Below are positions 8,750 through 16,731 of a DNA stretch of 27,865 bases, piece after piece (positions within the stretch are counted from its first letter, which is position 1; every line of letters starts with the position of its first letter). The notes below the pieces were generated by a model that saw nothing but the letters and a program-made list of their open reading frames with translations, did no database searches and was not told where the DNA came from. The stretch lies in assembly GCA_903921605.1 (NCBI GenBank), contig CAIXQV010000541.1, positions 1 to 27,865 on the forward strand, read 5' to 3'. This DNA is from an uncultured Planctomycetaceae bacterium. Lineage in GTDB: Bacteria > Planctomycetota > Planctomycetia > Planctomycetales > Planctomycetaceae. Made by a program: the position numbers and the translations under genes.

Positions 8750-9093
8750 TGTGGTACGATCAGGCCCGCTGCTGCACCCCGGGGGAAAACCCGAAACCAG
8801 GAGCTTCAGAGAAAGCGACCTCTGAATCGCACTTTTTCAGAATCAGCCCAGGATCTTCGTCGTTTGTCGCTACAACTGTTTTAAGCGGTTTTCTTACGCG
8901 AAGGCTAATGTTTCCTTGAATGAACATGTTGAGCCAACCGGCTTATTTCGCCCTGTCGTCAATTCAGGGGTAATACTCAAGCACAGAGTCCATTCTGCAA
9001 ATCATTGTTTCGCGATGACGTTCTGCCCGTCGCGATTTTGATTTGCGGACTAAGCCCGTCTCGTTTCTCCCCAGAACGCGAAGAAAGTGTTGT
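8750..9093. other. Intergenic stretch without a recognised gene
   Basis: These 344 bp lie between the downstream REP element and the small gene at 9094. I see no convincing coding frame, tRNA or terminator. One short echo is present: AGCCAACCGG occurs at 8051-8060 and again at 8932-8941, which may be chance. The promoter for the gene at 9094 should be here, but I cannot place it. Confidence 0.5.
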
Positions 9094-9498
9094 ATGTCGG
9101 ATTATGATACTGATGTACTGGTCACGGATCGACGCAGATCATCACAGCGCCGCACAAAGCCGGAACGCCGACCAGTCAGACCCGTCAAGGAAGTCGCTCC
9201 AGAGCCGGAAGAGGAAGTCCGATTCGAAGATCCAGGGATCTCTGCTCGCAGAGAAATCATGGACCGTCGTCGACAGGATCGTCGACGTCAGATCGACCCC
9301 ACAACTTGCGAACGCGATTACTCGGATGGAGAAATCGAGTTTATGCGTGCCATGGATGACTACAAACGCAAGAGCGGCCGACCATTCCCGACATGGAGCG
9401 AAGTTCTGGAAGTCGTGATGAGTCTTGGATACCGCAAGGTGGCGGATCCTTCTCTGCTGGAGTGGAGAACATTCGGCGATCAGATGGGATCACTCTGA
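9094..9498 (+). CDS. Small conserved-looking hypothetical protein (134 aa)
   Basis: I cannot assign a function. Residues 1-75 are highly charged, with Arg-rich runs (DRRRSSQRR at 12-20 and DRRRQDRRR at 57-65) around an acidic stretch, and are probably disordered. Residues 78-117 look like a compact helical domain, including [14 protein letters not shown] and [18 protein letters not shown] believe similar short proteins occur in other planctomycetes, but that is from memory and unverified. The ATG at 9094 has AAGAAAG upstream; the frame extends to a TTG at 9043 with no advantage. The gene stands alone on the plus strand between the REP/RAYT module and the DUF1501 gene. An RNA- or DNA-binding role is possible from the Arg runs but is only inference. 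Confidence 0.75.
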   Translation: MSDYDTDVLVTDRRRSSQRRTKPERRPVRPVKEVAPEPEEEVRFEDPGISARREIMDRRRQDRRRQIDPTTCERDYSDGEIEFMRAMDDYKRKSGRPFPTWSEVLEVVMSLGYRKVADPSLLEWRTFGDQMGSL

Positions 9499-9542
9499 GC
9501 TTCGTCAAATAGTAATCATCTTGCTTCGCAGGATGCCAATTT

Positions 9543-9561
9543 CCCCGGAAGGAACCCGGGG
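9543..9561. other. GC-rich hairpin between convergent genes
   Basis: CCCCGG (9543-9548) pairs with CCGGGG (9556-9561) around a 7-nt loop, 45 bp after the stop of the gene at 9094. No U-tract follows on either strand, so it is at best a weak or factor-assisted terminator. Confidence 0.4.
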
Positions 9562-9604
9562 AGTACGTTGGTGATCTGAGCGTGGCGAAAAACCTTATAT
9601 CCTG

Positions 9605-9649
9605 CGAACCGCATTTCTGGCGTCCCTTGTGACCCGAACATGCGGTTCG
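9605..9649. repeat. 10-bp inverted repeat
   Basis: CGAACCGCAT (9605-9614) and ATGCGGTTCG (9640-9649) are perfectly complementary with a 25-nt loop. The element sits in the 270-bp convergent gap with two other hairpins. It may be a worn copy of a dispersed palindrome; I see no second copy in the window. Confidence 0.5.
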
Positions 9650-9689
9650 TTGCGTTGAGGGGTCAAGGAATCCGGTGCTCTGTCCAGCG

Positions 9690-9747
9690 GTAGGATGGAC
9701 ATTCCAGTCTGTCGACACGTTCGTCGGACAAAAAATGTCCAACCTAC
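9690..9747. repeat. Dispersed hairpin repeat (GTAGGATGGACATT family), copy 1
   Basis: GTAGGATGGACATT (9690-9703) pairs with AATGTCCAACCTAC (9734-9747) at 13 of 14 positions. The interior holds GTCGA and GTCGGACAA. A second copy in the same orientation is at 11265-11320. This copy lies 22 bp past the DUF1501 stop. Confidence 0.75.
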
Positions 9748-9768
9748 GGTTCCAGGCCTGACACATCA

Positions 9769-11214
9769 CTAAGCAAGAATCCCCTCAACAACATGTCCGT
9801 GCACATCCGTTAGACGGTACTGGCGACCCTGATAGCGGTAAGTCAGTCGCGTATGATCGACGCCGCAAAGATGCATAATCGTGGCCTGCATGTCGTGAAC
9901 ATGAACTGGATTCGCCACGATGTTCCAGGCAAAGTCGTCGGTCTCGCCATACATAGTCCCGGGCTTGATTCCTCCGCCTGCCATCCACCAACTGTAGGCT
10001 CGACCAAAGTGATCGCGACCTTTGGGGTTGGCGGGATCTCCCTGACCAAATGGCGTTCGTCCAAATTCTCCGCCCCAGACGACCAGTGTGTCATCCAGCA
10101 TCCCGCGTTCCTTCAGATCTTTGACCAACGCGGCGGAAGGACCTTCGGTGTCGATACATTGCTGTTCAAGCTGAGTATGCAGGTTGCCGTGCTGATCCCA
10201 ACCGGCATGCATCAATTGCACAAACTTAACGCCTCGCTCCAGCAATCGGCGAGCGATCAGACAGTTGTTCGCAAACGTCCCCTTCGCCAGTGCGTCAGCG
10301 CCGTAACGATCCAGCGTGGCTTTTGTCTCGCCGGAAAAATCGACAAGATCCGGAACGCTCGACTGCATCCGAAACGCCATTTCGTACTGAGCAATTCGAG
10401 TATCAATCTCGGGATCGCCATAATCTTCCAGATGGGCCTGATTCATAGCGACAATGTCGTCCAGCAGGTCGCGGCGTGAGCCAGAAGTGACCCCCGGCGG
10501 ATTTGCGAGATATGGCACAAGGTCTCCGGTGTTGCGGAAGCGGACGCCCTGATAACGACTGGGAAGAAATCCACTGCCCCAGTAATAATCGAAAAACAAC
10601 TGACCGCAGGTCTTCGCTTTATCACTGGATGTCATCACCACAAACGTGGGGAGATTGTCGGTTTCGCTGCCCAGCCCATACGACAGCCACGCTCCCATAC
10701 TTGGACGGCCGGGAACCTGCGCACCCGTCATGAAGAACGTAACGCCCGGTGCATGATTGACAGCTTCCGTGTGCATGCTGCGAACGACACAAATGTCATC
10801 AGCGATCGATCCCACGTTGGGCAGCATTGAGCTGAGCGACATTCCGTTCTGGCCATACCGTCGAAATGGCTTGATCGAAGGTAAACACGGCCATTTGCCG
10901 TATCCACTGGACATCGTCGACAGTCGCGTGGTGCCGCGGATTGTGTCCGGAATATCCTTGCCGGCCATCTCACGCATCACAGGTTTATCATCGAACAAGT
11001 CGACATGAGACGGACCGCCGCCTTGCCAGAGGACGACAACGCGTTTGGCTTTCGGCGCGAAATGCGGAAAACCCGGCAGAGGAGGCTCGGCTCCAATGGC
11101 CGAAGACGATTGCATCAGCGACGCCAAAGCCGCAAGCCCCGCTCCGCTGGCCGATGTGCCAAACATCTGACGGCGAGTGACGCGAGCGGCATTGTCCAGA
11201 AACGGGTTCGTCAT
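9769..11214 (-). CDS. DUF1501 family exported protein
   Basis: 481 aa. The N-terminus has a twin-arginine motif, TRRQMF (13-18), followed by a small-residue-rich hydrophobic stretch, so export by Tat is likely. Residues 58-75 (RVVVLWQGGGPSHVDLFD) carry the characteristic start of DUF1501, a family in the alkaline phosphatase/sulfatase superfamily that is greatly expanded in planctomycetes. The frame is open up to 11343, but the ATG at 11214 puts the Tat signal at the N-terminus, and the extra upstream codons would be read through a hairpin repeat. It follows the PSD1-type gene on the same strand, a common pairing. The reaction is not known; a role in polymer or sulfated-sugar breakdown is only inferred. 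Confidence 0.92.
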   Translation of the reverse strand: MTNPFLDNAARVTRRQMFGTSASGAGLAALASLMQSSSAIGAEPPLPGFPHFAPKAKRVVVLWQGGGPSHVDLFDDKPVMREMAGKDIPDTIRGTTRLSTMSSGYGKWPCLPSIKPFRRYGQNGMSLSSMLPNVGSIADDICVVRSMHTEAVNHAPGVTFFMTGAQVPGRPSMGAWLSYGLGSETDNLPTFVVMTSSDKAKTCGQLFFDYYWGSGFLPSRYQGVRFRNTGDLVPYLANPPGVTSGSRRDLLDDIVAMNQAHLEDYGDPEIDTRIAQYEMAFRMQSSVPDLVDFSGETKATLDRYGADALAKGTFANNCLIARRLLERGVKFVQLMHAGWDQHGNLHTQLEQQCIDTEGPSAALVKDLKERGMLDDTLVVWGGEFGRTPFGQGDPANPKGRDHFGRAYSWWMAGGGIKPGTMYGETDDFAWNIVANPVHVHDMQATIMHLCGVDHTRLTYRYQGRQYRLTDVHGHVVEGILA

Positions 11215-11264
11215 GATTGATCTCTTGAGGGAGTTCTCTTGCGGTATCAGGGTCAGCTCTTCAT

Positions 11265-11320
11265 GTAGAATGGGCATTCTTGCCCGTCGAAACCCTGTCG
11301 GACAAGAATGTCCAACGTAC
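11265..11320. repeat. Dispersed hairpin repeat, copy 2
   Basis: The arms 11265-11282 and 11303-11320 pair at 14 of 18 positions. It shares CATTC, GTCGA, GTCGGACAA and AATGTCCAAC with copy 1 at 9690-9747, in the same orientation. It sits in the 135-bp gap between the PSD1-type stop and the DUF1501 start, so it would be transcribed inside the presumed operon mRNA. Confidence 0.7.
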
Positions 11321-11349
11321 AACTTACACGTCAAAAAACGCACTCGCGT

Positions 11350-13911
11350 TTATTCTCTGGTCAACGCTTCGTCCAAATTCAAAATGGCGAGACACACCGC
11401 CGTCATTGCGGCATGCTCGGCCGAGTTCAGTGATTCGTCACGCGTGGCTTCGCCAACAGACAACAAAGCCTTGGCCGCATCCGCATCGGCAGAATAAAGG
11501 AGAAACTGCTTTTCATACGCTCGCGTCAGAATCGCACGATCACGCTCTGTGGGAGCTCGTCCCAACACTTGTCGAAACGCTCTTGTCAGCCGAGAATCTA
11601 CGTCCGAAGAAGCCTTGCAACATCGTTCCGCAAGGACTCGAGATGCTTCGACCCACGTTGGATCATTCAGCGTCGTCAAGGCATGCAACGGAGTACTCGT
11701 CGGAGTAGAACGAACTCGGCACGCCTGGCGATTCGACGTATCGAACATATTCGCCGGCCCGACCGTACGACGCCAGAACGTGTAAAGACTTCGTCGATAC
11801 AAGTCGTCACCATGAGACGCCGGATAAGTGAAGTCGCGTTCTTTGGTGATCGCCAACGATTCCCAGATATCATCCGGCTGATAAGGATACACCGGAGCGC
11901 CGCCCATTTTGAGATTCAGCAGTTCGCTCGACGCCAGCGCCCAGTCTCGCAACAGAAGCGAAGGCAGGCGAAATCGGCTTGCACGAGCATACAGACGATT
12001 CTCGGGATCGCGTTGTTTGAGTTCCGGGGTGATTCGACTGGTCTGCCGATACGTCGCGCTGGTCACGATCAAACGATGCAGATGCTTCATGCTCCAGCCA
12101 TGTTCGCGGAATTCCACCGCCAGCCAATCCAGCAGCGGTCCGTGAATTGGATACTCGCTCTGCACGCCGAAGTCTTCCGCCGTCTTGATCAACCCCGCCC
12201 CAAAGAAGTGCTGCCACATGCGATTCACCTGCACTCGTGCGGTTAGCGGATGCTCAGCGGACACCAGCCACTGGGCAAATCCCAAACGATTGGTCGGAGC
12301 ACCGGCTGGCAGAGGCGGCAAGAAAGCCGGCGTGGCAAAGGAGACTTTCTCCGTCGGATTCAGATATTCGCCGCGTGACAGAATCTTCGTCTCTCGAGGC
12401 TGCGAATCGCTCATGATCATCGGACGTGGCATCTGATCGGCGCGGTAATCGGCCAGTTGCTTCTTCAGGTCGTCTCGCTGTTTGATCGCCGGGACTTTGT
12501 CGCCCAGCGTTGGCTGAACCTTCTCTGAGAAGTGTTTGCGCAGATCTGTCGCCAGAGTCTTCTTTTCGTCGTCGCTGAGTTCTCCATCAGGTTTGACAAC
12601 CAGCAAAGTCAGAGCTTCCGGCAATTCCGAGCCTTCCCGCAGTTTGCCTTCCACGATCAACCCGGCTCGCCACTCTTCGTAAACCGCGTCGACGCCCTTG
12701 GTGACTTCGGCTTCAAGAGCAGCGATCTGCGTATCGAGCTCGGCAATGCGAGCTTTCGTTTCTGGAAAGGGATATTCCAGAAACGGCGCCGCAACGCGAA
12801 CTCGCGATGAAAAGTACTGCGGCGTTCCGGACTCGGGAACTCGGTTGAACGCATCCAGCATGCTGTAGTAATCACGCTGTGTCATCGGATCATACTTGTG
12901 ATCATGACACTGTGCGCAATTCATGGTCAGGCCGAGCCATGTCGTAGACGTGGTCTCCATACGGTCGAATAAAATCACCCAGCGTTGTTCTTCCGCAATC
13001 GCGCCGCCTTCACCATTCAGCAGATGATTGCGATTAAATCCGCTCGCGATTTTCTGCTCGTCCGTTGCGTCCGGCAGAAGATCACCGGCCAGTTGCCAGA
13101 TCGTAAACTGATCAAACGGCAGGTCTTCATTGAACGACTTCACGACCCAGTCACGCCAGATCCATTGCCACGTGTCACCATCCTGCTGGAATCCATTGCT
13201 GTCAGCATAACGAGCCGCATCCAGCCAACTCAGAGCCATTCGTTCGCCGTAATGAGGACTGCCTAACAATCGGTCGACAAGCTTCTCGTAAGCGTCGGGA
13301 CTTTGATCGGCGACAAACGAGTCAACTTCTTCAGGCTTGGGAGGAATGCCAGTCAAATCAATCGAAATTCGACGGATCAACGTCGCTCGATCAGCTTCTG
13401 GCGATGGCTGCAGACCAATGCTTTCAAGTTTCCCCAACACGAAGCGATCGATGGGGTTTCGCGACCAATCTGTCCGAGTTACCTCGAGATCAGTTGGTCT
13501 TATCGGAGCAACGAACGCCCAGTGCCTTTGGTAAACTGCCCCTTCAGAAATCCACCGCTGCAGCAGAGCTTTTTGTTCAGGGGATAAATGTCGGTTGGAC
13601 TTCGGGGGCGGCATCTGCTCGTCGGGATTTTCGGAGTGAACCCGCTGGATCAGTGCACTGGTTGAAGCGTCCCCGGGGACAATTGCGCCGGCGGTGATTG
13701 CTGCGTCGCGATCGTCCAGCCGCAGATCAGCCAGCCGCTTGTTCGAATCCTGGCCGTGACAGTAAAAACAGTTCTCGGACAGAATCGGACGAATGTCGCG
13801 ATTGAAGTCGAGCGGCAGCGGGGCTGACACGCCCTCCTGAGCCATCAGAGAGAACGGCATGCCGCTTACGAATGCAGTCAGAAGAAGCAAAAGCCCTTGA
13901 TGCGGTTTCAT
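11350..13911 (-). CDS. PSCyt1-DUF1549-DUF1553 (PSD1) planctomycete cytochrome protein
   Basis: 853 aa. A signal peptide (about 1-25, ending SLMAQ) leads into a PSCyt1 domain with the haem motif CFYCH (48-52) and MPP (100-102). The DUF1549 (PSCyt2) domain begins near residue 150 (NPIDRFVLGKLE) and includes a CAQCHDH motif. A Glu/Lys-rich, probably coiled linker follows, and then DUF1553 (PSD1), which includes NRLGFAQWL, VQVNRMWQHFFG and LIVTSATYRQTSR. The domain order is canonical for the family. The ATG at 13911 directly precedes the signal peptide. The gene is upstream of and co-oriented with the DUF1501 gene; the two families commonly pair in planctomycetes. An exported redox function is inferred from the haem sites; the substrate is unknown. 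Confidence 0.95.
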   Translation of the reverse strand: MKPHQGLLLLLTAFVSGMPFSLMAQEGVSAPLPLDFNRDIRPILSENCFYCHGQDSNKRLADLRLDDRDAAITAGAIVPGDASTSALIQRVHSENPDEQMPPPKSNRHLSPEQKALLQRWISEGAVYQRHWAFVAPIRPTDLEVTRTDWSRNPIDRFVLGKLESIGLQPSPEADRATLIRRISIDLTGIPPKPEEVDSFVADQSPDAYEKLVDRLLGSPHYGERMALSWLDAARYADSNGFQQDGDTWQWIWRDWVVKSFNEDLPFDQFTIWQLAGDLLPDATDEQKIASGFNRNHLLNGEGGAIAEEQRWVILFDRMETTSTTWLGLTMNCAQCHDHKYDPMTQRDYYSMLDAFNRVPESGTPQYFSSRVRVAAPFLEYPFPETKARIAELDTQIAALEAEVTKGVDAVYEEWRAGLIVEGKLREGSELPEALTLLVVKPDGELSDDEKKTLATDLRKHFSEKVQPTLGDKVPAIKQRDDLKKQLADYRADQMPRPMIMSDSQPRETKILSRGEYLNPTEKVSFATPAFLPPLPAGAPTNRLGFAQWLVSAEHPLTARVQVNRMWQHFFGAGLIKTAEDFGVQSEYPIHGPLLDWLAVEFREHGWSMKHLHRLIVTSATYRQTSRITPELKQRDPENRLYARASRFRLPSLLLRDWALASSELLNLKMGGAPVYPYQPDDIWESLAITKERDFTYPASHGDDLYRRSLYTFWRRTVGPANMFDTSNRQACRVRSTPTSTPLHALTTLNDPTWVEASRVLAERCCKASSDVDSRLTRAFRQVLGRAPTERDRAILTRAYEKQFLLYSADADAAKALLSVGEATRDESLNSAEHAAMTAVCLAILNLDEALTRE

Positions 13912-13937
13912 AAGCAGGCCTGATCAGGAGTGAAAAA

Positions 13938-13961
13938 ATCACAACCAAAGAAAGTTGTGAT
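13938..13961. promoter_or_regulatory. 8-bp inverted repeat upstream of the PSD1-type gene
   Basis: ATCACAAC (13938-13945) and GTTGTGAT (13954-13961) pair perfectly around an 8-nt A-rich loop. The dyad is 27-50 bp upstream of the ATG at 13911, a position suited to an operator or 5'-leader hairpin. No regulator can be named. Confidence 0.4.
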
Positions 13962-13966
13962 CTCTT

Positions 13967-14057
13967 GTAGGGTGGGACCAGCGCAGCGCCGGCCCACCGA
14001 TGTGGATGCTGCAAATCGATGGGCCGGCGCTCGCAATGCTCACTTGTCCCACCCTAC
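13967..14057. repeat. Long compound palindrome (GTAGGGTGGGAC type REP-like repeat)
   Basis: The outer arms GTAGGGTGGGAC (13967-13978) and GTCCCACCCTAC (14046-14057) are perfectly complementary. Inside them a second perfect 12-bp pair, AGCGCCGGCCCA (13985-13996) with TGGGCCGGCGCT (14020-14031), forms the inner stem. It fills most of the gap between ppnP and the PSD1-type gene. Repeats with this outer sequence occur in many bacterial genomes; it is a different family from the 158-bp REP elements. Confidence 0.8.
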
Positions 14058-14073
14058 GTTCCTCAAAACGCTC

Positions 14074-14385
14074 TCACAGAAACGAACAGATGTAATCCGA
14101 AACCTTCGTCACCTTCAACAGAAAATGGGAGTTCCCAGGAACGTTAAAAGCTTCGCCACCCTTGACGGAATGCCAGGTTGTTTCACCTGCGAGACAATAC
14201 GTCAACTCGCCGGATTGAATCTCCATCAGCTCTGGCTTGCCGGTGTTAAACTTGTATTCACCCGGAAGCATGATCCCCAAAGTTTTCAAGCTGCCATCGG
14301 CGAACTCGACCGAGCGGCTGGTAACGTTGCCGTCGAAGTAAACATTGGCAGCCTTGACGACGGATACAGATTCGAACTTGCTCAT
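14074..14385 (-). CDS. ppnP: Pyrimidine/purine nucleoside phosphorylase PpnP (DUF1255)
   Basis: 103 aa, the usual length of this single-domain cupin family. PpnP phosphorolytically cleaves a broad range of nucleosides to a base and a pentose-1-phosphate in the cytoplasm. Typical blocks are MLPGEYKFNT (39-48), MEIQSGEL (54-61), the WHSVKGGEAFNVPGNSHF stretch (71-88) and a C-terminal DYICSFL. The ATG at 14385 has AGAGGA 5 nt upstream. The frame stays open to 14628, but the extra residues are not family-like. The gene is divergent from the DnaJ-type gene, with a 337-bp gap between them. Confidence 0.93.
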   Translation of the reverse strand: MSKFESVSVVKAANVYFDGNVTSRSVEFADGSLKTLGIMLPGEYKFNTGKPELMEIQSGELTYCLAGETTWHSVKGGEAFNVPGNSHFLLKVTKVSDYICSFL

Positions 14386-14722
14386 CGATTCCTCTGAATT
14401 TCCCAACGGATGAATGTTGTCGACACAAAACTCTCGATTGGACATTGTACGGCGGCTCAGAACCCCAGAAAAGTCCTCCGCGGCGGCGTGATCAGTGTCG
14501 CGGCGAATCCGACACCACGATCCCCTCAAATCGGAAGTTCCGGATTCAGCGGCATTCCATTTGCGGTTTCGCATGGGGCCGACGAAATGCCGTCCAATAT
14601 GGCAGGAATAGCCAACATTTTCTGGCAACTTGCTAAGATTCGGCGGCAGTCGACCTCCATGGTCTCAGTGTTTCTTTCCGCACACATTTCCCTTCCTACC
14701 CAAATCCTGAGCCTCTACAGCG
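14386..14722. other. Divergent intergenic region, ppnP/DnaJ-type gene
   Basis: These 337 bp hold the promoters of two divergent genes. I looked for a CIRCE heat-shock operator (TTAGCACTC inverted repeat) ahead of the DnaJ-type gene and saw none. No convincing gene, terminator or repeat is visible. Confidence 0.5.
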
Positions 14723-15643
14723 ATGTCAAAACGTGATTTCTACGAAGTGCTCGGTGTTTCCCGCAGTGCCTCACAGGATGAAATTCGCAAGGCTTACAAG
14801 AAGCTGGCGAAGAAATTCCATCCGGACGTGAAGCCCGCGGATCCTGATGCTGAGAAGAAATTCTCTGAAATCACCGAGGCCTACGATTCCCTGAGCGATG
14901 AGGCGAAACGCAAAGCTTACGACCAGTTCGGTCATGCCGCGCGAGGCGGTGCCGGGGGGGGGAATCCGTTTCAGGGTTTCGGTGGTGGTGGCGGCGGTGC
15001 CTCATTTGATCTGGACGACATTCTTGGCGGAATGTTTGGTGGCGGCGGTAATCCATTCGGCGGTGGTGGCCGACGCGGACAAGCACGAACTCAGAAAGGC
15101 CAGGACGCGAAGGCGGAGATTACCGTTCCATTTATTGTGGCCGTTGAAGGTGGCGAGCATTCTGTCTCTCTGCAGAACGGTACGAAGAGCGAACGGCTCA
15201 GCGTGAAGATTCCGGCCGGGATTGAAGATGGCCAATCGATTCGTTTGGCAGGTCAGGGAAATCCAGGCGCTGGTGGCGGGCCGGCTGGTGATCTGATCGT
15301 CACTGTCCACATTGCGACTCATCCCTGGTTCCGTCGCGATGGCCAGAACCTGCTCGTTGACGTTCCAATCTCGCCTTCAGAAGCCGCGCTTGGGGCAAAA
15401 GTTGATGTGCCAACGCTGACCGAAGGAACCGTCGTTCTGACTGTTCCGCCGGGAACCTCCAGCGGAGCTAAACTGCGTCTTCGAGGCAAAGGAGTTCTCA
15501 ATCACAAAACCGGTGACCGAGGCGACCAGTTTGTGGTGCTGAAGATTTCCGTCCCCAAAGATCTCTCCGAGGAAGCTCGTGCGCTGTATGAGAAGCTTGC
15601 GGAACTCAATCCAAAGGATCCCCGTGATGGCCTGTGGGTTTGA
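14723..15643 (+). CDS. DnaJ-type co-chaperone without zinc finger (CbpA-like)
   Basis: 306 aa. The J domain (1-70) has the HPD motif at 33-35, which stimulates the ATPase of DnaK-type Hsp70 partners. A Gly/Phe-rich linker covers about 74-125 and includes NPFQGFGGG. The two-lobed C-terminal substrate-binding region (about 128-290) follows directly. No CxxCxGxG zinc-finger repeats are present, so this is a type II/CbpA-like co-chaperone rather than classical DnaJ. The ATG at 14723 gives the normal family N-terminus ([13 protein letters not shown]), though only a weak ribosome site is visible. No dnaK or grpE is nearby. Confidence 0.93.
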   Translation: MSKRDFYEVLGVSRSASQDEIRKAYKKLAKKFHPDVKPADPDAEKKFSEITEAYDSLSDEAKRKAYDQFGHAARGGAGGGNPFQGFGGGGGGASFDLDDILGGMFGGGGNPFGGGGRRGQARTQKGQDAKAEITVPFIVAVEGGEHSVSLQNGTKSERLSVKIPAGIEDGQSIRLAGQGNPGAGGGPAGDLIVTVHIATHPWFRRDGQNLLVDVPISPSEAALGAKVDVPTLTEGTVVLTVPPGTSSGAKLRLRGKGVLNHKTGDRGDQFVVLKISVPKDLSEEARALYEKLAELNPKDPRDGLWV

Positions 15644-15710
15644 ACAAGCCGGCGCTTCCGATCCGCAGTTTCAGATTTGAAGTCACGTGCTGAGAGGCAT
15701 TAATGGCCCC

Positions 15711-15749
15711 GAGGGAAATAATTTCCCTCGCCGTCAGGAAATTATTTCC
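15711..15749. promoter_or_regulatory. Paired palindromes upstream of the flagellar operon
   Basis: The first is a 19-nt palindrome (15711-15729) with 9-bp arms GAGGGAAAT/ATTTCCCTC about a single central base. The second, GGAAATTATTTCC (15737-15749), repeats its 13-nt core GGAAATAATTTCC (15714-15726) except for the central base. The centres are 23 bp apart, about two helical turns. No U-tract follows, so terminator function for the DnaJ-type gene is unlikely. The pair lies about 190 bp upstream of flgF and could be a dimeric-repressor or activator site. I could not identify a sigma-28 or sigma-54 promoter here. Confidence 0.45.
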
Positions 15750-15938
15750 GCCGTGCCGCCCTCCGAGAGGACGTACGCAAAAACAGCCTAATCGAAATCT
15801 TCGATAATCGCCGTAGAACCGGCCTAATTGATACAGGCGCAAAAACTGCCACAGATTTCGGCTCGTGAATTGCTACTGGATGCTAAGTGCCCTGCGGAAT
15901 GGACATCGCAGGGAGGCTTGAATTCAGGGACGGACTTC

Positions 15939-16679
15939 ATGATACCGGGTTTATACAGCGCTGCGACTGCCATTGACGCCTCGACGCGGCGACATGAGGT
16001 TGCGGCAGAGAATCTGGCTAACATCCAGATGCCGGGTTATCGCAGAAAGATGGTTGCCAACACCACCTTCGAAACGATGTTTCCATCGCGGCAGCCAACG
16101 AGCAATAACACGATGTCGTCGGAGTTGCTGGGGACCGCGACAATGCAGCCGCGTTACGATTTTCAGCAGGGGCACCTGGAAGACACCGGGAACCCACTCA
16201 ACTTTGCCTTGCAGGGTGATGGCTTCTTCACGATCAAAGGTCCGGACGGACCGCTTTATACCCGGAATGGTTCCTTCTACGTCGACACAAATCGCCAGTT
16301 GGTCACCATCGATATGCTGCCGGTCATGGGGCCAGGTGGTCCGATTGTTGTTCCTGATACGATCTCCACGGAAAAAATCGAAGTCTCTGCCGACGGACGT
16401 CTGCTGGCGAATAACGAAGAGTTCGGTGAATTTTCGATCGTTAAGTTTGCAGACAACAACGTTCTGGCTGCTGTAGGTTCATCTTTATTTGTTGCTCCGA
16501 GCGACGTGGCCCCTCAGGCGGGAACAGCCATGGTGCAACAAGGACAATTGGAACTCGCCAACACTTCTTCGATCGATGAGATGCTGACATTGATTGAATG
16601 CTCACGTCATCTGGATGCCGCCCAGAAGGCTCTGCAGACCATTGCCGAATCCGTACAGAAGCGGATCGGATTACGATAA
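15939..16679 (+). CDS. flgF: Flagellar basal-body rod protein FlgF
   Basis: 246 aa. The N-terminal D0 helix carries the rod/hook family motif NLANIQMPGYRR (25-36), the middle has GNPLNFALQGDGFF, and the C-terminal helix ends in a hydrophobic-heptad segment (ECSRHLDAAQKALQTI). This fits the FlgF proximal-rod family, paired with flgG immediately downstream as in other bacteria. The frame is open from a TTG at 15828, but the ATG at 15939 is chosen because family members begin with a short M-x-x-G-L-Y/F-S-A start; AGGGA precedes it. It appears to be the first gene of the operon. FlgF and FlgG are paralogues, so a FlgG-like label is the alternative. Confidence 0.88.
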   Translation: MIPGLYSAATAIDASTRRHEVAAENLANIQMPGYRRKMVANTTFETMFPSRQPTSNNTMSSELLGTATMQPRYDFQQGHLEDTGNPLNFALQGDGFFTIKGPDGPLYTRNGSFYVDTNRQLVTIDMLPVMGPGGPIVVPDTISTEKIEVSADGRLLANNEEFGEFSIVKFADNNVLAAVGSSLFVAPSDVAPQAGTAMVQQGQLELANTSSIDEMLTLIECSRHLDAAQKALQTIAESVQKRIGLR

Positions 16680-16731
16680 CACTCTTTACACATCCTCCAG
16701 CTTAAGCCCATCAGGGAAGGATTTCTGATTC

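Noticed and set aside
8051..8941. Direct repeat of AGCCAACCGG at 8051 and 8932 as element boundaries of the RAYT module
   Set aside because: It is only 10 nt with no surrounding similarity and could easily be chance; the REP similarity ends at about 8760 instead.
9853..10479. 208-aa plus-strand frame opposite the DUF1501 gene
   Set aside because: It is antisense to a well-supported family member with no recognisable content.
11215..11343. 43-residue N-terminal extension of the DUF1501 protein
   Set aside because: It reads through a hairpin repeat and would bury the twin-arginine signal.
11569..12246. 225-aa plus-strand frame opposite the PSD1-type gene
   Set aside because: It is antisense to DUF1553, Arg-rich and without any domain, so a shadow frame.
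14386..14628. 81-residue N-terminal extension of PpnP
   Set aside because: PpnP is ~100 aa as a family, and the ATG at 14385 has a good ribosome site.
14386..14722. CIRCE or other heat-shock operator ahead of the DnaJ-type gene
   Set aside because: No TTAGCACTC-type inverted repeat was found by reading both strands.
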